Shown piece by piece: positions 36,697-48,600 of a stretch of DNA of 64,000 nucleotides. This DNA comes from Gnetum montanum (lineage: Eukaryota; Streptophyta; Gnetopsida; Gnetales; Gnetaceae). A program made the translations under genes and the position numbers. The notes beneath the pieces were generated by a model. It searched no databases. It saw only the letters and a program-made list of their open reading frames with translations, and was not told the DNA's origin. How positions within the stretch are numbered: position 1 is the first letter of the stretch; the number at the start of each line of letters is the position of its first letter. Where the stretch lies: the NCBI GenBank assembly GCA_015680685.1, contig MNCI01022113.1, positions 545,876 to 609,875 on the forward strand, in the 5' to 3' direction.

Positions 36697-39600
36697 CTGC
36701 ATATTACAGAGTATCCCATCCACGCACTGAGAAATTTCCCATATTTTAAGTGCATACAAAAAGTAATACAGATGTGAGAAATTATCATTGGTAGTTTAGT
36801 ACCTTAAGGATTCTTTTACCCAAATCAACATTTGTCCCTTCCAAACGGACCACAACAGGGACCTTAAGTTGAACCTGTAAGATAATAATGAACCCAATGA
36901 TACATGGAAATGACCAAAACAACATATAATATATAACAAAGCAACCATTCTATCAGAAAGTCATTGAACAGCCCACATCTAATTCAATTAAATTAAATTC
37001 AAAAATACATGGAAAGGTGTTTGTAACAAACTAATGCGTATACAAACTGGAGTATGTTATTGATTTAGAGTGTGTAATTTTATATGAACCTTAAAATCTT
37101 TTGGTTCTAAGATCTTGAAAGAGGAGAATAGGAATCTCTCGTAAAAGGTGTTCTTCGAGGTTGCTTCTACCCAGTCAACCTATTCTTTCGTAGGCAGATT
37201 TTTCCACCTATCCTGACTGAGCCAATTGCCAGAATATGTGGGGTGCTACTGGTACTCCAAGCAAAATTAAGTCTTCCCAAGCAAGTTACAAATAAAAGGT
37301 ATCATGGTGGATGTATGGGCTGCAAGAGTGTAGAAAGAACCCTTTGAAGGACCTTTTGATTATTTACCTGAATCAGCCACTCCACCAAAAAGTACAGGAA
37401 GGTTGAATAGTGAGGCAGGGGCTGCTACGACCAGTAATTGCCGGTATCACCAGGATCAGAATTACAACTATTAGTAACAAAGATCATACTTTTAGCAATT
37501 ACGATACTTAGATGTTTCAGGAAACAAGCTCTCCAGGAACCTTCCGCCTACTTTGAGCAATTGCCTGCAGTTGCAGATGCTCATATTATCATATCAATAG
37601 CCTTCCCATCATGGTTGAGGATCCTGACTGCATTTTACAATGCATTTTCAGGTCAAAATCCAAATCGTTACCAAATTGCAGGAACGTGACAATGATCGAT
37701 TTTAGGAGGAATAGACTGAATGGTCCACTCCCATGTTCCATCAAAGAAATGAGAATGCGTCAAATGTTAAAGCTTGGGCTATAATAACTTGCAGGGAATG
37801 GTCCCTGCATAGATAGAAGATCTTAGCTAGCTGTAGAAGTTGGATTTATCCTACAAACTTTTTCACGGCCACATTGCAGATGAGATTCAACCTTCAGAAT
37901 ACTTAGTTCAGAGCATTTGATGATACTTACATTTGCAGTTAAATCAGTGCTTATCAAGGTATTCTCCTGACCACCCATGTTCAAATTTAGGTTCTCTCTA
38001 TGCTACAGGATCATCGTGTGAAGTAGCGGGGACCTGTCATCTGTTTCTGTGCTTCTAGTTTTGTTTGAGTTATGTTGCTTAGCAAGTTATTACCCGTCGT
38101 ACGGCCCTGCCCCGCTATTATTCAAGCTTCCCAAAAGTGCTAAGGAAAATACTGTGCATCCACCCATGGGCAAGAGCATGCATACATCTTGCACATGCAC
38201 GTAATTTTGCAAGTAAATAATGAGCAAGAAAAACATTTTTTATAAATGTGTAGCTACAAAAACCTGCTTCTTTTCGAAAGATTTCATTTTACTTGTAGCC
38301 TTACTTGCACCCATGTACATGAGCATGCATACATGTTGCACATGCACACAAGTACGAGAGATATCTCATGCATTAACGCTGGAAAAAAGTTTACCTGCAG
38401 AAACGACCTCTTCATAACCAATACAAAGAGATTGACGAAAAATGCCAAACCTTTTGTTACACCAAGTTGACCAAATTCATCTATGGGTATGCAAATGTAA
38501 AAGATTTCAACGATTTGAGTCATACAAGAAAATACAGAAAATAGATATTTGGTTCTAGGCATGCATATATGTAGCACACGGATGCAAATATGAGATACAA
38601 ATCTCATCGTATTAAAGCCGTGAAATAATTTAGCTGCAAATATAACATCTTGCTAATCTCTACAAAGACTGATTGAAAATGCCCAAACCTTTGGTTACAA
38701 AGGTTGACCAAATTCATCTATGCATAAGCAAGTGTAAAGACTTGAATGACTTCAGTAATATAAGAAAATATAGAAAATAAATATTTCACTCTAGTTTGCA
38801 CTTACTTGTTTTGCAGCATTGACAATTCCACTTGCAATTACATCACATTTCATAATTCCACCAAAAATATTCACTAGAATTGCCTTGACTTTTTCATCAG
38901 ATGTCAGAATTTTAAACGCTTCAATGACCTACATTAAAATAAAATATGGAATAGGTGTCATTTCAAATAATGACACAAAATAAAGAACATACCCACCTGC
39001 TTTGATGGATTTAATATAGAAACTATCAGGCAAGCAGAAGATGCATTAGTAAGAAAATAATCGCAAAGTGCAAGTCTTTTCAGAAAAGGGGCAGTGAAGA
39101 AATAAGGACATATAATTTTTTTAAAGAAAAAAAGGAAAGAAAGAAAACCATCATCATGGCATATATGCAAGTGCAACATGATTTAATTATTGTACACTGT
39201 TCTCACCTGCCCTTCAGAAGCATTTCCCCCTACATCGAGAAAATTTGCTGGTGTCCCACCGTGTAACTTGATAATATCCATGGTAGCCATTGCCAAGCCT
39301 GCACCATTAACCATGCATCCAATTTCTCCATCCAAGCCTATGTAGTTGAGGTCTGCCTCTGCCGCTGCAACCTGGTAAACAGGTCATGAACATTAGCACA
39401 CAAAAAAAGAGTACAATTAATAGCTACTTGAAATAATTTGAAGGTGACTGTGGCTTGTCAAAACACATATTGAAGGAAAATAATAGAAACTTGACAAAAA
39501 TGTTAACAAAATAAAATTAACATGAATAACCATAAAATAAGGCAAGTCATTCCCTAAACGGTGCACGAAAACAAAGCAACCCTCTTAAAAGGACTAACTG

Positions 39601-42600
39601 ATATTTCTTGGATGGAAGCCCTTCAGAAATTAGAATTTCCAGCCCGCTGAAGATCAATGTTGAAAGTTTCATATAATGCTCATTGATTCTCTAATCTCAC
39701 TAATAGTGATAATTCTAAAATTTTCAACATTAAGGATGGTTTTAAGCGAACCCAAGGACAAGCCAAACTGCCGTGCATATGTTCTGCAATGTACTGAAAT
39801 GAGAAATAATCTATAACAATGCCAGACTATGGAGAAACAGCAATCTATAGGTATAACTTCCTATACAAAAGTCTAATCTGAGCTATAGGTATTGATCTGT
39901 TAATATCCACACTATGTTTTTGTTTGTCTCGACAACCTTTTGTTTCAAGTACACAATCCAAAGCTAAATCTTATAATGAAAAACAAAAAATTAAAATAAA
40001 GGAAGGTATTACCTCCCTAGGATCCTCCTGAGATCGATCACGAAGTACAAAAATTTCCTTTTGACGAAAGGCAGCATTATCATCAAAATTTAATTTGGCA
40101 TCGGCTGCCACCAACTTGCCATCGGCAGTCTCTGCAATAGGATTAATCTATCCCATAACAAGAACCCAGACTCAGCAACTAATTACCAAAGCAATATGTG
40201 GATACTTAGTTTCAACACAAATGCTCACTGCTAAAATTGCAATAAATCATTAGCCAACATTGTTCAAGTCAAATACCTCGAGCAGTGTGCAATCTGTTTC
40301 ACCAAAGAGCTTGTACAAGTTTTTCACTTGACTTATAGATGCGTCCCTGTCTGCTAACTTGAGCCCAAGGCCATCAACAACTTTAGCTGCATCTTCATCT
40401 GTTATACCCTTGAAAATATCAATGGGTACCTGTTGTTAACCAATTAAATGAAAAGACAGTAGAGCAAGTTATTCTGAGAAAAAGAAATAGAAAAACAGAC
40501 AGAAAGAAGAGCAAGGCAAACAACAAATGCATTTCCTAGATATCTGTTTTCAAGCTGTAGAAATGAAATCCATACCTCAGTGCTTTAGTACTAATAATTT
40601 ATTAATTCTGACTTTAAAAACTTAATATGTAATATCAACTTTAAAGAAATACAAAGTTTAACCTTGTATACTCAATTTTATCCAGGTTTTCACTAAGCTA
40701 AGGCCAATATAATTTTTCTAAATATCCACTAACCAATGTGAGGCTTAAACTAATGTTTAAAAACAAAAGCTCTCACAACGATACATCATTGAAAAGAAAA
40801 ATTAGAAACACATATCATCATCATCTTGGTACCTTATCCCAACAGCATGTGCTAACGCATTAAAGTAGGCAGACAACTTGACGATAATTCGGAAACACAT
40901 GTATGGCAATATAAATAACAAATAACTTCTAGAATAAACCTAAATGCTATGGGAATAGTTTATAGCATGATTTCAATTATGGGAGCATTCCCTTCCTCTT
41001 AAACTGTTAAGAGACAAGTAAAAACCACTAGTGTTGAAAGATTCCAGAGGAAATTCACAGAAACATCCGATTCAAACTTCTGTAATTTTCTCCTAATATT
41101 GAGTACCATTCCTTCTAACCAAATTGGCCCTCACCCTCGATACAATTTTACCCATCTTTTTGTTAGAAAAATGATGCTACTCTTAACTAAAATTTAAAAA
41201 AAAAAATCATTTCTAAAAAAATGCATACCTTAATAATCATATCAGGATATTTTTCTGCTAGGTCTTCAATGCTTGTACCACCCTTACTGCAAGCAATTAT
41301 AACCTGTTGAAAATAGATGCACTCTTTTAACAAACTGACGGATAATGCTATTCAAAAAAGCACAGTTCATGAAACATCAACATTTTGGAATGAGACAATT
41401 TCCACAACTAATGCACCAAAGAAATTTAACTAAATTAAGGCTATTATAACAATTAATGTGTTGAAATACAATAACAAACTGTAAATTACGCAATTTATAT
41501 TCCATTAGATCATGGTACGCACAATATTCATGCATGTGGTTTTTGTTTATCAAGGTCAGGATTGATGTTATAAACAGGGAGGAAAAAGACTGTACAAAAG
41601 GCAGACGGAGGGATTCTCCCAATCAGCCAGAGGCAACCCCCAATCAGACACCGTCCAGAGAAGAAAAACAAAAGCAAGAACATGCACTTGCAACAGCAAT
41701 CGTTTCCATTACCCCATCATTACAATCACCCCAAAAGTGGCCATATGGCCCACAAAATCCCAAAATCCTGTAGCAGAGGCCATTTCAAAAATGACAAAAA
41801 AGAAAGCCCATGATCTCGGTATATGAAATGAAGTAGAACTGCAAACTGGCCACTCAGCCATGTGGATCCAATCCACGATCTTTCGTGATCAAGTTGGAAG
41901 CCTTCATGGAAAATCTTGAATTCATGTTGCCTCTTTTCCTTTTCCTGTGGGAACAAGGCAGCCGCTTTATTGAGGTACAAACTAAAAGAGTTTCAACGGA
42001 ATTACATTAAATATTTTTAAATATTCCAGGCGTTAGAACCTTTTGAGCATTTCTTATCAACTACTGAGAAGCTTTGTTGATGTGGAGTAGCTTGTTCACA
42101 AGATTTGCCTCTTTCACCCACTCGGTGAAAAATTAAATCCCAAAAAGATTATCCTCAAAAACTAAAAAAAAACCTAAATCATTAACTAAAAACTGTCAAG
42201 AAAGTGAATTTCTATGTCATCCTGCACCTTTTAGAACATGCTACTGAAATTCAGAAAGTTCAATGGAGAAGCAATAGCTAATCCAGTTAGAAGTGTCACA
42301 AGCTAACTGCAGAAGTTGTTTCTCTAGAGGAATACAAAACACCATCTAAATGTGAGAAAGAGCAATAACACAGCCTTTAAAGATACACACAAAGCAGTAC
42401 AAGGAAGTAAACTCTTGAACTCTATTTTAAAAGTTAGAGAACTAACCACCCTGTGACGTCCAGGAAATGCAGGTAGAAGATTAACATTGATGACAAATGT
42501 AAGTCCTAATAAATATGAATCAGCGTTTACAATATCTCCATCTGTGATTAATTACCAGTCAATGCCTGGGCTATTCCGATTTTCCTTTAAAGAAAGTCAA

Positions 42601-45600
42601 ATTCACCCACAATTAATCACAATTGCCTTCAAGGTGGGGGGAAGAACAAACAAACTGGTCCAAATCGTCTGCTTCACAATTCATATAAGAGGTCCAAAGA
42701 ACAATAATATTGGCAGAACGGTAATGTTAAAACACATTGCAGAAATGTAACGAACACTTATCTTCAAAGCCTAGAAACATCATTACAGCAGAACTGAGAA
42801 CTGGTGTTAATAAGTCACTAAATTGATGGTAGTTCATGGATTCTATTATTGTTAACTATAATGGTCATATGGTTATGACTGGAACATAACTATCATAACA
42901 ACAGTTGCAGCTCTGCACTGAGAACAGTAACGGCAAACCCTCAGGTAGTCCTCACAATCCTTTTCAGGTTTCTGACCACAGAACAGGCAAATGCAAGTTA
43001 TGGGAAGTGCCATTGGCTGACAACTAGCTTGAAGTTTATTTGAATGTCATATTATTGCAATAGTTCGTTTTATATTTGGATTTCAAATTATTAAGAATGA
43101 AAACTTAGAGATCTTCCTTCAATTCTGAAATTTAATGCTTTTCAACCATTTGAATCAGATTTCTATTAAGAAACTCAATTCAAACTTTCTCAGTTTCGCT
43201 TGGTGACTATAAGCTTTTACTCCATTTGTTAAACTTTAACATTTATGATAACAGCGATTCAATCACTAATTAAATTCACAAAATTTGTTCAAGTTTGATG
43301 TTTGTAGATGGATGTACGAACTCACAAGAATCTATAGCATCATGAATCTAAAATAAGAGAAAGAATGGGTGGAGAAGAATTGAGATGGAACAACACACAA
43401 ATGTAAAATAAATAAATTGAATAAAAAAAGCCATGAACAAAATGACAAGGAATACCAAAATCTAATGGTGGAACTATTGTAAATAAAACACCAAAAACCA
43501 AAATCACAAGGAATAAAAAGCTACAACCATTTAGCTTAATGAGTCTAACAGTAGAACCATGGCAAATAAAATGCCAAAACCTTGGGGCCAAAGATATGCA
43601 TGTAAGTAATTTTAAAGACAATTCCATAAGTGGTGTATGAGAATTCCCAAGAAGTTGTGGGTCAATTTGTCACTTGTGAGAAATAATATACGGACAATCA
43701 ATGAAGAGTACATAATCACCACCCATTTGTACTCACAAAAATTTGTAAATCAAAAAATTATGCAACTATAGCTTATGAAGATGAGTTTTGTTTTACAAAA
43801 AAGGCTAATTGCAGTTAAAAATCATTAATCTTCCACTGGACTGAAACTCAAACACTATTCCATAGTTTCTGTAAGAATTTCAAACCATTCAGTATGTAGT
43901 TTCCAGAACACCAGGTCCACAAGTCAGCACCACGCTCAATTAATATGAATGGCTGATTATGACTCGGTACTGAGCTCGAATATTACTAATATTTAATCAA
44001 GCTACATCCAGCATGGGTAATCTGTTTATCTCTCTGTACAGTTAGAAAATTACAGATGCCTTTGGTGTTTCATAGATGAACAAATTTCCCATGAAATGAA
44101 TCAAGGCTGACACCTTCTGTGATTCAAAAAAGAAATAACAGTTGTTTGTATGGGTAACCTGGGGAAAAATACATTAGCGACTATGGTCTCTAAGATATAG
44201 ACTGGAGCTTGAAAGAAACAATCTGTGAAACTTTTGAGTTAAACTGTGTCTTCTGTGACCTTGAAAAATCTCTTCCCCTGGGTGTGGATAGGAATCAAAG
44301 AAATTTTTGCCAATGTATGTTTTAGGATATTAACCTCCACAGTAACAATGGTTTAGATGTTGATTCTTATAAACCTGTAACATTGACCTAAAATTACAAT
44401 GTAACAATGCAGCACTATAAACTGTTCAAGAAAAAGACAAATAACATCAATTAAACGACGAGAGTCCAGGTTTACCTTGTTTGAAAAAGAAGAAGAAGAA
44501 GAAGAAGAGAGTCAAAGAAGAAGAAGAGAGTCTAGCTTACCGGTCCAGCAGAAGCACGATCCAAAGTAATAGCAAAGTACATTTCGTTAACAAGTGAAAG
44601 CTTTTGACATATGTAGACCTGCAGTCATAGCTCATCAGCCATATATAACATTCAAAATAACCATGCAAACAACCGAAAATTAATTTAATAAAGTCAATGA
44701 CTCATCACCCATATGGAAACAACTGAAAATGAATTTAAGAAAGTTAGTAACTGTGAATGAGAGACAATCACTGAATCCAAAATTTTAAACCTCTAACTTA
44801 AATGGGCTGGAATACATAATCTTTTGTCTTGAAACAATGTAAATGCACCATGAGTGTAGCTTGACATCAAATAAACCTAGTCCCTCAAACAATCATCAGC
44901 ATTCATTGTTGCAGTGGCCAACTGTGGAAAAATTTAGTGACTAACTGCAAAAGATGCTCACATGGAAGAGATTTTAAGCTTTTTGAATTAAATGATGGTG
45001 GTTCTAGCAAAAAGTCAGCTTCACCTATAGAACACTGCTAAATAATATAAACGTTAAGCACTCTTTCTTATAGATGAAAAGTTTATTTCATTGTGAACGT
45101 ACAAAACACAAACCTTATTGACTGGCTTGCCTCCTGGTCCAGTCTGTTTAGTAACAAGAACTTGTCCAAGCATCTTACCTGGCAATGTAAAATGATTCAA
45201 TATCAACAGTTAGGACAACCGACAATTAAAATCAACTTTAAAATTTCTCAAAGATGCATAAACAGAAATCATGGATGAATAAACTACTAAAGATATCAAG
45301 CCATAACTCTCCAATCATGATGTCATATCACATAGAAATGCATCTGATTAGTATCTCTGTGCCCTTAGTAAAATAACATGGTAATAAATTTATGAGTAAA
45401 TGAATACAGCAAAGGTACACTCACTAGCAATGTCCTCTGCTTCTTCAACTTTGGCAATATGAACACCTCCTTTGAATCCATTTTTAAAAGTACCCAAGCC
45501 ACGACCACCTGCAAGGATTTGGCTTTTCACAACAACCTGCATTAAAGATAATTTTTTTGAAAAACACGAATTGATGGAATAGTCTGGACTTTTCGTAGCT

Positions 45601-48600
45601 TTTGATACATAAAGATTATTACAACAACAATAATGGTAGATGCTGTAACTTTGCTAAATAGTAGATGATGTATACGATGCAACAACGACCACAATACGGC
45701 ACTCTCAATTATAACAAAGCAGTCTCAAAAATCCATATATCAAGTGGATAAAACCATTTATCAATTCAATTAGAGACACAACAATATAATTTGGAAACAA
45801 AGTAAAGATGCTGGAAAGTGATAATTGATGAATAGAGATGTGTGTTGTCATTTTGATGTAAAGTTAATAAACTTATTCAGATACCAAAAAATATTTTCAT
45901 GCAGAAACCATAGATTCAAGTATTATGTTAATGGTATTTCTTTCAAGCAACTGAATCTCTTAAACAAAGTAACAAGTACCTCTTTCTCAGTGGCAAAGGT
46001 ACTACTGATTGTTTGTTTCACTTCTGCAATAGAGGATACCACTACACCCTTTGGAACATTCACTCCAAACTTGCTCATTAACTCTGCACCCTGCAATCAA
46101 ATAGATAAAAAATAACTTCCAATTTAAAAGATAAGCATCAAAACAAAAACTAGAGGATGAAGAGAATTATGGTATATGGAAAATACATAGATACAACTGG
46201 CTAGAAGGCACATGTGACTGTTATAAATAGTTGATTTTGTAAGTGTCCTATCAAGATATTAAAACGAATCAAAACCAATCAAGCTATGTGACTCATTGGT
46301 TAAGACATTGACTTGCATTCTACAAGTCAGGTTTGATCTCAATAGTCCACCACAATGATATACCAAAATTATGCCCACAAAAAATGTTGGAACTGAACTC
46401 GTCCAACAGATCGATAGGGTCTTGGACTTAATTAAAAATGATTTCAATTTCATGATAAGAAATGAACCAATAATAATTCACAATCATAATAAAGAGATCA
46501 TATAAAGAAAGAAGCCTTAAAAAACTCAGCAAATAGTAAAGGAAAGAGTCACAATCTTAAAAACAAATTGTATAATCCTATTTTTTATTGTTGCAAAATG
46601 CAGGCAGATACTCATTAGAAATATTATGAGAATTCTGACAGCCAAAATCCTAGAAGCATTAACCCCAGTGTTCAATTGCACACAGACCTTTACTTTAAAT
46701 AAGTAATGTATTCCATGCTGATCTAAAATTTAAAAATTAAAAACCTGGATTAAAGATCAGTCATAATTTCCAAGTTTCCATTCCAAAGTAGCCTCATCAT
46801 CAAACTAGCCTTACCACAACTGCATGGGGTCAGTTGTATGAGTTCTTTTACTGTCATTCACCTCTATTAAGAGCTAAATTAATGTCAACACTCATTTCTT
46901 GAGTATATTTCTTTATTATCATATACCAAGTATGTTTCAATCTACATCTTTGTTGTGTTTCAATCTACCTCTGTGTTGTTTCCTTCCACTTTAACTAAGC
47001 AGCCTCTTCTAACAAGCAAAATCTCTAGTCTTCTTTGTACATGACCAAATCATCTAAGATATCTTTTATTTATCTTTTCAACTATAACTGCTACCCTCAA
47101 ACTTCCTGTAAAGAGAATTAATAAATAAATCTTTCCTGGCTACCCAACATCCACTTTGCATTCTGATCTCTATCACATTCACACATTATTCCTAATGTTT
47201 ATTAATCAATCAACATTTACACCATATAGTACAACAAGTCTGATAACAGTTGTGTAGAATTTTCTCTTCAATCTAACAAAATTCTTTTATCGCAAAGCAT
47301 GCCACTAGCTTCTCCCCATTTCATCCATACTTCTTCAATTTTGCTTTACTTGTGCTGATCCTTCACCTTTTTATGCTAGGGTTATTCACCATTTTCATAG
47401 CAAAGGCTTCCTGAGATTTATCCACCAATACAATATCATCTACAAAAAGCATATACCAAGGGATATCATCTTGTACTTCTTTAGATAACTCATCCATAAT
47501 AACTGGAAACAAATAAAAGCTTAAGGCAGATCCTTGGTGTAACCTTGCCCTGACAAAAAAGTTAGCAATTTCTCCACAAACGGTGCCAACTCTAGTTGTG
47601 GCTCCATCATGCCTTCAATTGCACTAATATATCCAATTAGGTTATATTTCCTCTTTGACACCCCAAATAATCTCTTGGGGGACTATATCATAAGTCTTGT
47701 CCAAATAATGAAAATCATATGTAGAACGCTCTTTTTACATTTGAATGTTTCTATCAATTGTCTTAAGAAGAAAATGGCTTCCATAGTTAACCTTCTAGGA
47801 CTGAGAAATGGGTATTGCCAAAAAGTATAATTTCAAATCATGGTTTCTAGTAAGAAGGAATCATTTGAATGAAATGAGTGATTCCAGGGGGTTATAAAAC
47901 CAAAATGATTTTCAGAAACAACTGATGCTTGTCTAATGCATTGTTCTATTACTTTTTTCTATAACTTTTTCTGACTCATAAGTTTAATTGATTTATATTT
48001 GCTACAGTTTTGAATGCCTCCCTATTTATTGTAGATAGGTACTATAGCACTTCTCCTCAATTCTACAGTAGCCTAAATAACCTAAATTAAAATTTCTTTG
48101 AATGGAGACCACTTCCTAAAAGAAAAAGAATATAGAAATAACTTGCAATCACTGCATATTGTCTTCATGGTTCCATTAGTGCAGCAGCCACCAGTTAAAA
48201 AATTCTTCCAAGTATGAGCAGTTCAATAGTAAATATGATAAGAGCAGAGTAAAATGGATATTTGTATGTATAGGGTTTTAAATAAAATTTTATTAATGAT
48301 TACAAGAATATTTTTTTTACCAAGTACAATTAGATTATACTAATAAAATAATATTTGAAGTACTATGAGATTTTGCACTTTAGGATGTTAATAATCAACC
48401 AAGACAATAGGATCAAATTTCTTATGAAAAAGTTTAAAATTATAAAAAAAAAAACATCTCAAGATGCTAATCTAATCCTAACTTTGAAAAGAAAAGTTCC
48501 GATCATGTAAGGCTCAAAAATTAAAGCAATCAAGTCCTATTTTATGAACCACATTCTCTTTCCAATTTTTTACTGCTAGCCACCATACTCTATCTAGATT

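Noticed and set aside
41534-41773. Lys/Gln/Pro-rich ORF in intron 5
   Set aside because: No domain. The region looks more like a LINE tail read on the wrong strand.
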